A stretch of DNA of 64,000 nucleotides, from positions 1-64,000 of the forward strand of contig DAHUZB010000022.1 in assembly GCA_027306785.1 (NCBI GenBank), read 5' to 3'. Within the stretch, counting starts at the first letter, position 1; each line of letters starts with the position of its first letter. This document shows positions 38,173 through 47,904 of this stretch, one piece after another. The stretch is from Vulcanimicrobiota bacterium (GTDB taxonomy: Bacteria; Vulcanimicrobiota; Vulcanimicrobiia; Vulcanimicrobiales; Vulcanimicrobiaceae). A program made the position numbers and the translations under genes. Under the pieces are notes generated by a model, which was given only the letters and a program-made list of their open reading frames with translations, made no database searches and was not told the DNA's origin.

Positions 38173-38958
38173 CTATTGCGAAAATCGGGTGACCGCGGCG
38201 GCGATCTCGTCGGGACGTTCGATCGGGAGGTTGTGGCCCGCGTCGCGCAAGAGCACGAAGAGGGCCCCCGCGATCGCGTCGGCCACGTCGCGCTTGACGC
38301 GCGGCGACGGCGCGAGCGGGTCCCCGGCTCCCGCGACGACCAGGGTCGGGACCGCGATCTCGCCGAGGCGATCGGCGAACTCGATGCCGCGACCGCGGTC
38401 GTACCACCCGATCCAGTGCTCGTACTGGCAGAGCAGCGCGTCGTCGACGATGCGCTCCATGCTCGCCGCGGCGGGCTCGCGCGCCATCGCCGCGCGCTGA
38501 AAGCGCTCGATGCGCTCGCGCGAGCCGTAGGCGGCCAGGGTAAGCTCGCGATGCTTGGCCGGAAACCGCGTCGCGCGCGCACTGCCGGGCGCGACGAGGA
38601 TCAGGCGCTCCAGATTCGGCGGGCGTTCGGCGGCGAGGTACTGCGCGAGCTTCCCGCCCATCGAGTGGCCCACCAGCGTCACCGGGGCCTCGATCGCGCC
38701 GAGCGCGCTGCGCAAATCGCCCGCGTAGCCCGCGAGATCGTGCCCGTCGCTCGGCCGATCCGACAGACCGCAGCCGCGAAAATCGAGCAGGTGCAGCGTG
38801 AAGCGCTGCGGATCGAGCCGCTCGACGACGTCGTACCACATACGCCGCGACGAAATCCACCCGTGCGCAAAGAGCACGTGACGCGGCCCGCCCCCGCGCG
38901 TCTCGCAGCAGAGTTGCACGTCGCCGTTGCGTACGAAACGGTGCATGGAGTCGCTCAT
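38173..38958 (-). CDS. Alpha/beta-fold hydrolase
   Basis: The product has 261 residues from ATG 38958. The oxyanion HG motif is FAHGWISSRRMW, the nucleophile elbow GHSMGG (Ser at about 98), a late Asp lies in VVAGAGDPLAP, and the catalytic His in RDAGHNLPIERP. It therefore has a complete Ser-Asp-His triad. The substrate is unknown; lactone, ester or C-C bond hydrolysis are all possible. It is divergent from the EamA transporter gene with only 24 bases between starts. Confidence 0.87.
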   Translation of the reverse strand: MSDSMHRFVRNGDVQLCCETRGGGPRHVLFAHGWISSRRMWYDVVERLDPQRFTLHLLDFRGCGLSDRPSDGHDLAGYAGDLRSALGAIEAPVTLVGHSMGGKLAQYLAAERPPNLERLILVAPGSARATRFPAKHRELTLAAYGSRERIERFQRAAMAREPAAASMERIVDDALLCQYEHWIGWYDRGRGIEFADRLGEIAVPTLVVAGAGDPLAPSPRVKRDVADAIAGALFVLLRDAGHNLPIERPDEIAAAVTRFSQ

Positions 38959-38982
38959 CGTCGCTCGAATCTGCGGCGCATC

Positions 38983-39903
38983 GTGCTGCGTCGCCTGCTG
39001 CTCCCGCTCGCGCTCCTCTACGTCGTGCTCGCGTGGGCGCTCAATACCGTGCTCGCAAAGCAGGCCGTCGCGCAGATGGATCCGCTCGCGTTCACCTTCT
39101 CGCGCTTTCTCGTGATGACACCGCTTGCGTTCGCGCTCGCGCGGCTCGGCGGCAATCGCATCCACGTGGCGCGCCGCGACGTCCCCGCGCTGCTCGTCTG
39201 CGGCGCGTGCGGCTTCGGCGTCTATCAGTATTTCTGGATCGTCGGACTCGCGCACACCACGCCCTTCGCATCCGCGCTGCTCGGCGCCATGTCGCCGATC
39301 TTCACGCTTGCGATCGTGGCGCTGCTCGGGCACGAGCGCGTGCGCAGCGGACGCTGGCTCGGGGTGCTGATCGCGTTTGCGGGAATCGCGATCTTCGAAG
39401 GCGCGTTTTCGGGCGCGGCGACGCTGCGGCTCGGCGACCTCCTCACCCTCTGCGGCGCGCTCGTCTTCGCCGGGTACAACGTCGTGAGCGCGCGTCTGCT
39501 CGATCGCTACACGCCGCTCGAACTGCTCGCGATCACGATGGCGATCGGCACGGTCATCATCGCGCCGGGCGGCATTCCCGCGCTCGCGCGCACCGACTTC
39601 GCCGCGCTCGGCTGGGATGTGTGGTGGCGGCTCATCTACGCGACGCTCTTTCCCATCCTGCTCACCTATCCGGTGTGGAGCTACGGAATCGGACGGATCG
39701 GCGCCGCGCGCGTCTCGATCTTCAGCTTTCTCGTGCCGGTGCTCACCGGTCTCCTGAGCGTGCCGATCCTGCACGCCTCGTTTCCGCGCTACGAACTGCT
39801 CGGCGCCGCGATCTGCATCGCGGGGATGTTCGTTGCGAACCTGCTCGGGCGCGTCTCGCTCACGAGCATCTGGTCCCAGCGCACGCTTCCCCTGGAAAGG
39901 TGA
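38983..39903 (+). CDS. EamA/DMT-superfamily transporter
   Basis: The product has 306 residues from a GTG start chosen because it begins just before the first helix (LLLPLALLYVVLAWALNTVL). Ten hydrophobic segments form two EamA repeats, with the typical ALLGAMSPIFTLAIVALLG and FSFLVPVLTGLLSVPIL stretches. It is probably an inner-membrane exporter of metabolites or amino acids; substrate unknown. Confidence 0.85.
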   Translation: MLRRLLLPLALLYVVLAWALNTVLAKQAVAQMDPLAFTFSRFLVMTPLAFALARLGGNRIHVARRDVPALLVCGACGFGVYQYFWIVGLAHTTPFASALLGAMSPIFTLAIVALLGHERVRSGRWLGVLIAFAGIAIFEGAFSGAATLRLGDLLTLCGALVFAGYNVVSARLLDRYTPLELLAITMAIGTVIIAPGGIPALARTDFAALGWDVWWRLIYATLFPILLTYPVWSYGIGRIGAARVSIFSFLVPVLTGLLSVPILHASFPRYELLGAAICIAGMFVANLLGRVSLTSIWSQRTLPLER

Positions 39904-39932
39904 GGCATCGCGGCGCACCTAACGACGGCGCG

Positions 39933-40127
39933 ATGAGAAAACGCGCGTGGTACGCGCTGCTCGTGCTGCCGTTCGTCGGGACGCTCTTCCCGCAACTCTA
40001 CAATCGAGCCGAGCCTGCGCTTTTCGGTCTCCCGTTTTTCTACTGGTATCAGCTCGCGTGGGTGATTCTCACCACGCTGCTGCTCGCCGTCGTCGTCTAC
40101 GCGACGCGCAGGCCCGACGATGCCTAG
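39933..40127 (+). CDS. DUF3311 small membrane protein, pair 1
   Basis: The 64-residue protein has two helices (WYALLVLPFVGTLFPQLYN and FYWYQLAWVILTTLLLAVVV). The intervening sequence NRAEPALFGLPFFYWYQ fits the DUF3311 pattern (N..EP..FG.PF...Y). It overlaps the following sodium:solute symporter gene by 8 bases. Such pairs are commonly co-encoded, so DUF3311 may be an accessory subunit. A second pair is at 51387-53047. Confidence 0.82.
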   Translation: MRKRAWYALLVLPFVGTLFPQLYNRAEPALFGLPFFYWYQLAWVILTTLLLAVVVYATRRPDDA

Positions 40128-41619
40128 CGGCACGCTGATCTTCGCCGTCCTCGTCGTCGGCGTCACCGTGATGGGCTTTCTCGCCGCACGCTGGGGCGGC
40201 GCGAACCTCGGCAATCTCGATGAATGGGCGCTCGGCGGACGGCGATTCGGCACGCTCGTTTCGTGGTTTCTGCTCGGCGGCGACCTCTACACCGCCTACA
40301 CCTTCATCGCCGTGCCCGCGCTCGTCTACGGCGCGGGTGCGATCGGTTTCTTCGCGGTGCCCTACGCCACGATCGCCTATCCCATCGCGTTCGTCGTGCT
40401 CAGCCGCTTTTGGGGCGTCGCGCATCGCCGCGGCTACGTGACCGCGGCCGACTTCGTGCGCGACCGGTTCGGCGATCGCACGCTCGAGATCGCGGTCGCG
40501 CTCACCGGCGTCGCCGCCGCGCTCCCGTACATCGCACTGCAACTCGTCGGCATGCGCGCGGTCTTCGCGCAGATCGGCGGCGCCTTCGCCGCGAGCGGCG
40601 GATTCCTCGCGCTCGGCGTCGCGTTCGTGCTGCTCGCCGCCTACACGTACACGAGCGGCTTGCGCGCTCCCGCGCTGATCGCGTTCGTGAAGGATACGCT
40701 GATCTACGTGACCGTGATCGCCGCGATCACGATCATCCCGGCGAAGCTCGGCGGCTGGGCGCACATCTTCTCGCTCTCGCAGAGCGCGCTTGCGACGCGG
40801 GCGAAACCCGCGAGCATCCTGCTCGCACCGCAGCAGTATTTCGCCTACGCGACGTGGGCCTTCGGCTCCTCGCTCTCGCTCTTCATCTATCCGCATTCGA
40901 TCACGAGCGTGCTCGCGGCGAAGAGCCGCGGCGTGATTCGCCGCAACGCCGCGCTGCTACCGATCTACTCGCTGCTGCTCGGCTTTCTCGCGCTACTCGG
41001 ATTCTGCGGGATCGCGGCGGGCATCGAAACGACCAATACCTCGAGCGTGGTGCCGACGCTGATCGACCGCTTCTTCCCGTCGTGGTTTGCCGGGGTCGCG
41101 CAAGCGGCGATCGTCATCGGCGCGCTCGTCCCGGCGGCGATCATGGCGATCGGCTCCGCCAATCTCTTCGCCTCGAACGTGCTTGCCGGATTCGCGCCGA
41201 CGCGCGGCAACGGCAGCGCCTCCACCGCGAAGCTGCTCACGCTCGCCTTCTGCGCGATCGCGCTCGTGCTCGTGCTCGTGGTGCCCGTGCAGTACGCGAT
41301 CTACTTCCAACTGCTCGGCGGCGCGTGGATGCTGCAGATCTTTCCGCCGTTCGTCTTCGGCATGTACACGCGCTGGTTCCATCCGAAGGCCCTGCTGCTC
41401 GGTTGGGCCTGCGGCATGCTCTCGGCGACCGCGATGGCGTTCGCCACGCACTTCACGCCGAACATCGCGCTTCACCTCGGCGGCGCGACGATCGTGGGCT
41501 TTCTCGCCCTGTACGCGCTCGCGATCAACCTCTGCGTCGCGACGCTCGGCACGTGGGCGCTGCGCTCGCTGCGCGTGGATGCCGGCATCGATATGACCAC
41601 GGAGGCCGATTACGCATGA
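40120..41619 (+). CDS. Sodium:solute symporter (SSS family), pair 1
   Basis: The 499-residue protein has about 13 hydrophobic helices. SSS hallmarks are WALGGRRFGTLVSWFLLGGD at about 36-55, GYVTAADFVRDRFGDRTLEI, and a conserved GLRAPALIAFVKD loop. By analogy to pairs of this type it may import a carboxylate, and the neighbouring genes suggest an aromatic or short-chain organic acid. This is context inference. RidA follows by an ATGA overlap. Confidence 0.9.
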   Translation: MPSGTLIFAVLVVGVTVMGFLAARWGGANLGNLDEWALGGRRFGTLVSWFLLGGDLYTAYTFIAVPALVYGAGAIGFFAVPYATIAYPIAFVVLSRFWGVAHRRGYVTAADFVRDRFGDRTLEIAVALTGVAAALPYIALQLVGMRAVFAQIGGAFAASGGFLALGVAFVLLAAYTYTSGLRAPALIAFVKDTLIYVTVIAAITIIPAKLGGWAHIFSLSQSALATRAKPASILLAPQQYFAYATWAFGSSLSLFIYPHSITSVLAAKSRGVIRRNAALLPIYSLLLGFLALLGFCGIAAGIETTNTSSVVPTLIDRFFPSWFAGVAQAAIVIGALVPAAIMAIGSANLFASNVLAGFAPTRGNGSASTAKLLTLAFCAIALVLVLVVPVQYAIYFQLLGGAWMLQIFPPFVFGMYTRWFHPKALLLGWACGMLSATAMAFATHFTPNIALHLGGATIVGFLALYALAINLCVATLGTWALRSLRVDAGIDMTTEADYA

Positions 41620-42005
41620 CTGCGATCGAACCCAAAGGCTGGCCGCGCCCGCGCGGCTATAGCAACGCGATCCTCGCGCGCGGCCGCGTGCTTGCGATCG
41701 CGGGGCAGATCGGTTGGAACGAGCGCGGCGAGTTCGTCTCCGACGACTTTGTCGCGCAGGCCGAACAAGCGCTGCGTAACGTTGCGACGATTCTGCGTGC
41801 GGCGGGCGGCTCGCCCGAGCATCTCGTGCGCCTGACCTGGTACGTGACCGACAAGCACGCGTATCTCGCCGCGTCGCGCGCGCTCGGCGCCGCCTATCGC
41901 GAGATTTTCGGCGCGGTCTATCCGGCGATGACGCTGGTGCAGGTCGCCGCGCTGCTGGAAGATCGCGCCAAAGTAGAGATCGAAGCGACCGCGGTACTGC
42001 CCTAA
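41616..42005 (+). CDS. RidA-family enamine/imine deaminase
   Basis: The 129-residue protein starts at the ATGA overlap with the symporter. It has the YjgF/RidA core: YSNAILARGRVLAIAGQIGW, VAQAEQALRNVATILRAAGG, VRLTWYVTDKHAYLAASR, and the C-terminal AMTLVQVAALLEDRAKVEIE. The conserved substrate-binding Arg falls in the last part as Ala-Lys-Val, so the archetypal Arg is not evident. RidA proteins hydrolyse reactive enamines. In this locus a 2-amino-enoyl-CoA from anthraniloyl-CoA turnover is a logical substrate (inference). Confidence 0.85.
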   Translation: MTAIEPKGWPRPRGYSNAILARGRVLAIAGQIGWNERGEFVSDDFVAQAEQALRNVATILRAAGGSPEHLVRLTWYVTDKHAYLAASRALGAAYREIFGAVYPAMTLVQVAALLEDRAKVEIEATAVLP

Positions 42006-42009
42006 CGCG

Positions 42010-42804
42010 TCAGCCCAGCTCGTCGCCGTGTTCGAGCAGCATCGGCTGCGACGCGCCGCGATCGACGAATGCGATCGGCACGCCCCGGGCCACGTCGACG
42101 CTCTGCGAGGGACGATTCTGCGCGTGGATGTGCAGGTGCGCGCCGCGCGTATTGCCCGAATTCCCGCACCGTCCGATCTCCTGACCGACCGCGACGCTAT
42201 CGCCCACGCGCACGCAGACCGATCCCATGCGCAGGTGCGCGAGGAGCACGTAGCCGCCCGTCGTCTCTATCGAAACGTAGTTCCCGAAGGGGCGCTTGTA
42301 ATTGCGACGCGCTTCGTCGGGCGGCGCATCCTCCTCTCGGTTCTCGACGTGCACGACCATGCCGTTACAGGGAGCGAGGATCGGCCGATCCCACGACTCG
42401 CCCGCCACGCGCAAAAAATCGTACGCGAAATACTGGTCGGTCACGACCTGATGGTGGTTGAAGCGCGGATTCGGCCCTCCCGCGGCAACGCGCCAGCGAT
42501 CGGCGAAGGGCGGATGCAGCACGATCGCGCCGTGCGTCGCGCGCGCCAGCCAGCGCCGCGATGCGCCCGCCACGTCGAAATACGCCCACGCTCCGAGCAG
42601 CGCGGCGAGCACGCCGCAGAGCCAGTAGCCGCCGACGCGCAGTTCCGGCGCGATGCTGCCCGCGAATCCGGCGGCCACGCCGAGGATGATCACGCCGGTC
42701 ATCAGACGATACTGCAACGAACGCGGGCGCATCGCGCGCAGCGCGGCGAGCACCGTAACGAGCGAGACGCCGAGCGCGAAGGTCGGGTTATTCAGCAGCT
42801 GCAC
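42010..42804 (-). CDS. Membrane-anchored M23-family (LytM-like) peptidase
   Basis: The 264-residue protein has three N-terminal membrane helices (about 5-80) followed by a LytM domain. NHHQVVTDQYFAYDFLR gives the first zinc His and Asp, and GNSGNTRGAHLHIHAQNRP gives the HxH. These enzymes usually cut peptidoglycan cross-bridges, or serve as degenerate scaffolds. The motif here looks active. It is the last gene of the operon and overlaps the ligase gene by 17 bases. Confidence 0.82.
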   Translation of the reverse strand: MQLLNNPTFALGVSLVTVLAALRAMRPRSLQYRLMTGVIILGVAAGFAGSIAPELRVGGYWLCGVLAALLGAWAYFDVAGASRRWLARATHGAIVLHPPFADRWRVAAGGPNPRFNHHQVVTDQYFAYDFLRVAGESWDRPILAPCNGMVVHVENREEDAPPDEARRNYKRPFGNYVSIETTGGYVLLAHLRMGSVCVRVGDSVAVGQEIGRCGNSGNTRGAHLHIHAQNRPSQSVDVARGVPIAFVDRGASQPMLLEHGDELG

Positions 42805-44410
42805 GCTGCCTCAATTTGAAGCGCTGCACCTTGCCGGTCTCGGTGCGCGGCAGTTCGCTCACGAACTCGATCTCGCGCGGCGCCTTGAACGGCGCGATCA
42901 ACCGCTTGCAGTGCTCGCGTAGCGCATCCACCGTGCCCGCGTGCGCGTGCTCCGGCGCCACGAGCACTACGTAGGCCTTGACGATGAAGGTCTCGCGTTC
43001 GCGATCGGGCTTCCCGACCACGGCGACCTCTTTGACGTGTTCGTGCACGAGCAGCGCCTGCTCCACCTCGGGCCCCGAGACGTTGTAGCCGGAGGTCACG
43101 ATCATGTCGTCGGTACGCGCGACGTAGCGGAAATAGCCCTCTTCGTCCATGCGATACGCATCGCCGGGATAGTTCCATCCGCGCTGCACGTAGCTCGTCT
43201 GGCGCGGATCGTCGAGATATCTGCAGCCCGTCGGTCCTTTGACCGCGAGGCGTCCGACCTCGCCGGGCGGCAACGGCCGGCCGTCGTCGTCGTGGATCTC
43301 GACGAGGTAGCCCGGCACCGCGCGCCCGGTCGAGCCGGCCCGCACGTCCTCGAGCGGGCTGCCGACGAAGATGTGCAGCATCTCGGTCGAGCCGATGCCG
43401 TCGAGAATCTTCACGCCCGTCGCCCGATGCCATGCGTCGAAGACCGACGCGGGCAGCGTCTCGCCCGCGGAGACGCAGACGCGCAGCGCCGACGCATCGT
43501 AGCGATCGAGCATTCCGAGCATCGCCCGATAGGCGACCGGTGCGGTGAAGATCGCGCTCACACGAAACTCCGAGACCGCGCGCAGCAGCTCTTCGGGGCC
43601 CGCTCGCTCGAGCAGCAGCATCGACGCACCCGCGTCGAGCGGGAAGAGCAACAGTCCGCCCAGGCCGAAGGTGAACGCGAGCGGTGGTGAACCGCTTACG
43701 AGATCGTCGTCGCGCAGACGCAGTACGTGCCGTCCGTAGCTGTCGCAGGTGGCGAGCAGATCGCGGTGCGTGTGCATCGCCGCTTTCGGAGCGCCGGTCG
43801 TTCCCGACGTGAACGCGATCAGCGCCACGTCCTCGGCGGCGGTCTCGACGTTCTCGAAGCGATCCGCCTTGTCGTGCAATCGCGCTTCGAGCGCGTCGGG
43901 ACGATCGGCATTGAAGCACACGACGCGCACCGCGTCGCCCTCGCAGGCGCGATCGAGCTCCTCGAGCAGGCGTTCGTCGCAGAGCGCGAGCGAGACGCGC
44001 GCTTTGGCCATGATCACGCGTAGTTCGGTTTCGCGATAGAGCGGCATCGTCGTCACCGCGATCGCTCCCGCCTTGAGCACCGCGAGCCAACAGGCGGCGA
44101 GCATCGGTGTGTTCGCCGCACGCAGCAGCACGCGGTTGCCGGGAACGACGCCCAGATCGTCGCGCAGCACGTGCGCGATGCGATTCGCCGTTCGCTGCAG
44201 CTCCGCGTAACTCCACGAACTACCGCCCGGCGCTACGAGGCAGCGGCGCGCGCCGCGCCCTTGCGCGATATGACGATCGAGCAGACGCGTCACGGCGTTC
44301 AGCCGCTCGGGATACTGCAACTCGGGAAGATCGAAGCGCAGTTCCGGCATCTGCTCGGGCGGCGGCAGATGTTCGCGTGCGTACCGATCGACGTGCCCGG
44401 TGTACGCCAT
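42788..44410 (-). CDS. Aryl-CoA ligase, 2-aminobenzoate/benzoate-CoA ligase type
   Basis: The product has 540 residues from ATG 44410, sharing TGATG with the upstream stop. It is an ANL adenylate-forming enzyme: P-loop TSGTTGAPKAAMHTH at about 190, aromatic-acid-pocket region SGSPPLAFTFGLGGLLLFPL, A5 DGIGSTEM, A8 region YVARTDDMIVTSGYNVSGPE, and A10 PRTETGKVQRFKLR. It would convert an aromatic acid + CoA + ATP to aroyl-CoA + AMP + PPi. Aminobenzoate specificity is inferred from the fused flavoenzyme at 48659-50974. Confidence 0.88.
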   Translation of the reverse strand: MAYTGHVDRYAREHLPPPEQMPELRFDLPELQYPERLNAVTRLLDRHIAQGRGARRCLVAPGGSSWSYAELQRTANRIAHVLRDDLGVVPGNRVLLRAANTPMLAACWLAVLKAGAIAVTTMPLYRETELRVIMAKARVSLALCDERLLEELDRACEGDAVRVVCFNADRPDALEARLHDKADRFENVETAAEDVALIAFTSGTTGAPKAAMHTHRDLLATCDSYGRHVLRLRDDDLVSGSPPLAFTFGLGGLLLFPLDAGASMLLLERAGPEELLRAVSEFRVSAIFTAPVAYRAMLGMLDRYDASALRVCVSAGETLPASVFDAWHRATGVKILDGIGSTEMLHIFVGSPLEDVRAGSTGRAVPGYLVEIHDDDGRPLPPGEVGRLAVKGPTGCRYLDDPRQTSYVQRGWNYPGDAYRMDEEGYFRYVARTDDMIVTSGYNVSGPEVEQALLVHEHVKEVAVVGKPDRERETFIVKAYVVLVAPEHAHAGTVDALREHCKRLIAPFKAPREIEFVSELPRTETGKVQRFKLRQRAAAE

Positions 44411-45537
44411 CACCCCTCCATACTCGCGCGCGCGATCACGACCTTCTGGATCTCGCTTGCGCCTTCGTAGATACGCAGCGCGCGCACGTCGCGATAGAGT
44501 CGCTCGACGATCTCGCCCTGCGTCACGCCGCGGCCGCCGAAGAGCTGCACCGCGCGATCGCAGACGCGTCCCGCGGCCTCGGTCGCAAAGAGCTTCGCCA
44601 TCGCCGCCTCGCGCGTGACGCGGGCCGCGCCGCGGTCCTTCGTCCAGGCCGCGCGATAGACGAGCAGCGCGCTTGCGTCGATCTCGGTCGCCATCTCCGC
44701 GATCGCCGCCTGCGTGAGCTGCAGCGCCGCGAGCGGCGCACCGAAGAGCCGACGCTGCGCGGCGTGCGCGCGCGACTCGTCGAACGCGCGCCGCGCAAAG
44801 CCGAGCGCAGCCGCACCGACCGTGCTGCGAAAGAGATCGAGCGTCGCCATCGCGATCTTGAAGCCTTCGCCTTCGGCGCCGAGGCGCTGCGCGGCGGGGA
44901 TGCGGCAATCGCGAAAGCGCAGCGTTCCGAGCGGATGCGGCGAGATCGTCTCGATGCGTTCGATCGCCTCGCATCCGGGCGCATCGGCATCGACGACGAA
45001 CGCGGAGAGTCCCTTCGCGCCCTCGCCGCCCGTACGCGCGAAGACGACGTAGAAATCGGCGATGCCCGCGTTCGAGATCCACGTCTTTTCGCCGTCGAGC
45101 ACGTACGCGTCGCCGTCGTGCCGCGCGCTCGTCGCAAGCGCGGCCACGTCGGAGCCCGCCTCGCGCTCCGATAGCGCGAAGGCCGCGATCGCATCACCCG
45201 CGATCACGCGCGGCAGATAGGCACCGCGCAGCTCCTCGCCGCCGAAGAGCGAGATCGCACCGCTGCCCAGGCCCTGCATCGCGAACGCGAAATCGGCGAG
45301 CGCCGAGCGATAGGCGAGCGTCTCTCGCGCGAGGCAGAGCGTGCGGACGTCGAGGCGCGCGCACGCTTCGAGCCACCCGTTCGCGCCGAGTTCGTGCACC
45401 CACGCGCGCACCGAACCGTCGGCGTCGCGTTCGTCGTCGCGGAGTTGCGCGTGCGCGCACCACGCCTCGAGACGATCGGCGAAGACGCGATGCGCGTCGG
45501 TGAAGAACGGCCAGGCCAGATCGCGCGCGGGAATCAT
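44410..45537 (-). CDS. Acyl-CoA dehydrogenase
   Basis: The 375-residue FAD-dependent enzyme has [17 protein letters not shown] (FAD/substrate loop), [20 protein letters not shown], the Arg-rich [20 protein letters not shown] region and the catalytic-base segment [18 protein letters not shown]. It is probably an alpha,beta-desaturase for a cyclic or branched CoA ester in the aminobenzoyl-CoA route. It is coupled by TGATG overlaps to both the hydratase upstream and the ligase downstream. Confidence 0.9.
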   Translation of the reverse strand: MIPARDLAWPFFTDAHRVFADRLEAWCAHAQLRDDERDADGSVRAWVHELGANGWLEACARLDVRTLCLARETLAYRSALADFAFAMQGLGSGAISLFGGEELRGAYLPRVIAGDAIAAFALSEREAGSDVAALATSARHDGDAYVLDGEKTWISNAGIADFYVVFARTGGEGAKGLSAFVVDADAPGCEAIERIETISPHPLGTLRFRDCRIPAAQRLGAEGEGFKIAMATLDLFRSTVGAAALGFARRAFDESRAHAAQRRLFGAPLAALQLTQAAIAEMATEIDASALLVYRAAWTKDRGAARVTREAAMAKLFATEAAGRVCDRAVQLFGGRGVTQGEIVERLYRDVRALRIYEGASEIQKVVIARASMEG

Positions 45538-46343
45538 CAGTTGCCCTCGAAGCGCGGTTCGCGCTTGGCGATGAAGGCTTCGTACGCGCGACGGAAATCC
45601 CGCGTTCCCATGCAGATCGCCTGCGCGGCGGCTTCGGCATCGATCGCCGCGTCGAGCGGCATCTCCCATTCGTCGTGCAGCATCTTCTTCGTCATCGCGT
45701 GCGCGAAGGTGGGTCCGTGCGCGATCGCGGTCGCGCGTTCGAGCGCGTGCGCCCGAAGCGTCGACGGTTCGCAGAGCTCGTTGTAAAATCCCCACGCGAG
45801 CGCCTGCTCGCCGGAGATCGCGCGCCCGGTGTAGAGCAGTTCGGAGGCACGGCCGAGTCCCACGATGCGCGGCAGCATCGCGCAGGCACCCATATCGCAC
45901 CCGGCCAGTCCCACCCGCACGAAGAGAAAGGCCACCTTCGAGCGCGCGGTGCCGTAGCGTAGATCCGATGCCATCGCGAGGATCGCACCCGCGCCGACAC
46001 AGACGCCGTCGATCGCGGCGACGATCGGCTGCGGCGCGGCGCGCATCGCCTTGACCAGATCGCCCGTCATCTGCGTGAACGCATGCTGCTCCTCGGGCGT
46101 TTGTTCCGTCAGCGGTCCGATGATCTCGCGCACGTCCCCGCCGGAGCAAAAATTTTCGCCCGCGCCGGTCAGGACGACCGCCTTCACGTCGTCGCGCTCG
46201 CGCAGCGCGCGAAACCAGTCGCGAAGTTCGGCATAGAGTTCGAACGTGAGCGGGTTCTTGCGCTCCGGACGATCCAACGTGAGGATCGCGACGCGATCGT
46301 GAATCTCGTAACGAGCGACGGTCATTGCGACAAGGGTCGTCAT
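45537..46343 (-). CDS. Enoyl-CoA hydratase/isomerase family
   Basis: The product has 268 residues; ATG 46325 ([10 protein letters not shown]) is an alternative start. Crotonase motifs are [15 protein letters not shown] (first oxyanion-hole strand) and [38 protein letters not shown] is where the catalytic Glu pair normally lies. Here Gly-Leu-Ala-Gly-Cys-Asp replaces the usual GLxPExG, so Asp may serve instead. It is the first gene of the hydratase-dehydrogenase-ligase-peptidase operon. Confidence 0.88.
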   Translation of the reverse strand: MTTLVAMTVARYEIHDRVAILTLDRPERKNPLTFELYAELRDWFRALRERDDVKAVVLTGAGENFCSGGDVREIIGPLTEQTPEEQHAFTQMTGDLVKAMRAAPQPIVAAIDGVCVGAGAILAMASDLRYGTARSKVAFLFVRVGLAGCDMGACAMLPRIVGLGRASELLYTGRAISGEQALAWGFYNELCEPSTLRAHALERATAIAHGPTFAHAMTKKMLHDEWEMPLDAAIDAEAAAQAICMGTRDFRRAYEAFIAKREPRFEGN

Positions 46344-46366
46344 CGACGGTGCGGAATTCCTGCCGC

Positions 46367-47890
46367 ATGATCGCCGTCGCTACCTTTCTGCTGCACTGTG
46401 CGACGGCATGGCGCTACGGCTACTTCCGCGACGAGCTCTACTTCATCGCATGCGGCGGGCATCTCGCGTGGGGCTACGTCGACCAGCCGCCGCTCGTCGC
46501 CTTCGTCGCCTGGCTCGCGCGCCCCACGCACGATGCGCAGTTCGCACTGCGACTTCTACCCGCGCTTGCCGCCGCGCTCGCCGTCGTCGTCGGCATGCAG
46601 ATCACGCGCGAGCTCGGCGGCGGCCGCTTCGCCCGCGCGCTCGCCGGCATCGCGATCGCGCTGCTGCCCGCCTATCTTTTGCTGGGCAACCTGCTCACGA
46701 CCACCTCATTCGAACCGCTCTCCTGGACGCTCGTCGTCTGGCTCGCGATCCGCATGGTGCGTGCGCACGAAGCGGGCACTGCCCCCACCCGGGAGATCGC
46801 GCTCGCGCTCGCCGCGTCGGTTGCATTCGGCCTCTACGGCAAGTACTCGATGGGGCTGCTCGTCGCGGCGCTCGTGATCGGCCTGCTCGTCACGCGCGAA
46901 CGACGCGTCCTCGCTTCACCCGCGATCGCACTCGGCGCGGTCGTGACGGTGCTGCTCGTGCTCCCCAACCTGCTGTGGCAGGCGACGCACGGCTGGGCGT
47001 TCCTCGCCGTGCTGGCGGGCGACGCCGCCCACCGTCACGCGTTCAACGACGGCCTCGTGCTCGAGACGCGGAACCTCGCGAGCAACACCCTCGCCTTCGC
47101 CGCCGAGCAGTTGCTCTACACGAACCCGCTCTCCGCGCCCGTTTGGATCGCGGGTTTGATCGTGCCGTTTACGCGGCGTCCGCTGCGCGCGCTGCGCTTC
47201 ATCTCGATCGCGTATGCGGTGCTGCTCGCGGTCGCGGTGGTGCTCGAAGCGAAGGGGTACTACGTGATCGGCATCTATGCGCCGCTGCTCGCAATCGGCG
47301 CGGTCGAGATCGAACGCGCCGCGGGTGCGCTGCGTGTCACGCTCTTCGCAGTGCTCGCGGCGGTCGCGGTGCTCACCCTTCCGCTCTCGATTCCGGTCTT
47401 GCCGATCGACGGATTCATCGGCTACACGAAAGCCCTCGGCATGACGGGGCGCGACGGCACGCCCGCGCGGCTCATCCAACCCGTCTATGCCGAAGAGTTC
47501 GGCTGGGAGCGCTTGACGCGCGACGTCGCGGCGTACTATCACGCGCTGCCGCCCGCGCAACGGGCGCGCACGGCGATCTACGCGGATACCTATGCCGATG
47601 CGGGCGCGATCGACTTCTACGGCGCGCGATACGGCTTGCCGCACGCGATCGGCAGTCAGAATACCTATTGGCTGTGGGGCACGCGCGGCTACGACGGCTC
47701 GAGCCTGATCGCGATCGGCGCGACGCGTTACGCGCTGCTGCGCACGCAATACGCGTCGTGCCGACTGCTCGGGACATCGGACGAGCCGCTGAAATGGGTC
47801 GTCGAGGGCCCCTCACCGATCTATCTCTGCACGCACCCGCTCGCGCCGTTCGCGACGATCTGGGCGCGCCTGCGCTGGTACGGCGCGTAG
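46367..47890 (+). CDS. Glycosyltransferase family 39-like membrane protein (ArnT/PMT type)
   Basis: The product has 507 residues from ATG 46367. The GT39/ArnT-like hallmark is in the first periplasmic loop: [20 protein letters not shown] followed by [13 protein letters not shown], where Asp-Glu binds metal and polyprenyl phosphate-sugar. About 11-12 helices and a C-terminal periplasmic domain follow. It would transfer a sugar from an undecaprenyl-linked donor to lipid or protein. It is divergent from the hydratase gene (23 bases) and unrelated in function to its neighbours. Confidence 0.88.
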   Translation: MIAVATFLLHCATAWRYGYFRDELYFIACGGHLAWGYVDQPPLVAFVAWLARPTHDAQFALRLLPALAAALAVVVGMQITRELGGGRFARALAGIAIALLPAYLLLGNLLTTTSFEPLSWTLVVWLAIRMVRAHEAGTAPTREIALALAASVAFGLYGKYSMGLLVAALVIGLLVTRERRVLASPAIALGAVVTVLLVLPNLLWQATHGWAFLAVLAGDAAHRHAFNDGLVLETRNLASNTLAFAAEQLLYTNPLSAPVWIAGLIVPFTRRPLRALRFISIAYAVLLAVAVVLEAKGYYVIGIYAPLLAIGAVEIERAAGALRVTLFAVLAAVAVLTLPLSIPVLPIDGFIGYTKALGMTGRDGTPARLIQPVYAEEFGWERLTRDVAAYYHALPPAQRARTAIYADTYADAGAIDFYGARYGLPHAIGSQNTYWLWGTRGYDGSSLIAIGATRYALLRTQYASCRLLGTSDEPLKWVVEGPSPIYLCTHPLAPFATIWARLRWYGA

Positions 47891-47904
47891 GGACGCCCGC
47901 GCTC

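Noticed and set aside
38959-39918. Long N-terminal extension of the alpha/beta hydrolase frame over the EamA gene
   Set aside because: The added 320 residues are charged and unconserved and lie opposite the transporter gene; the hydrolase family starts at ATG 38958.
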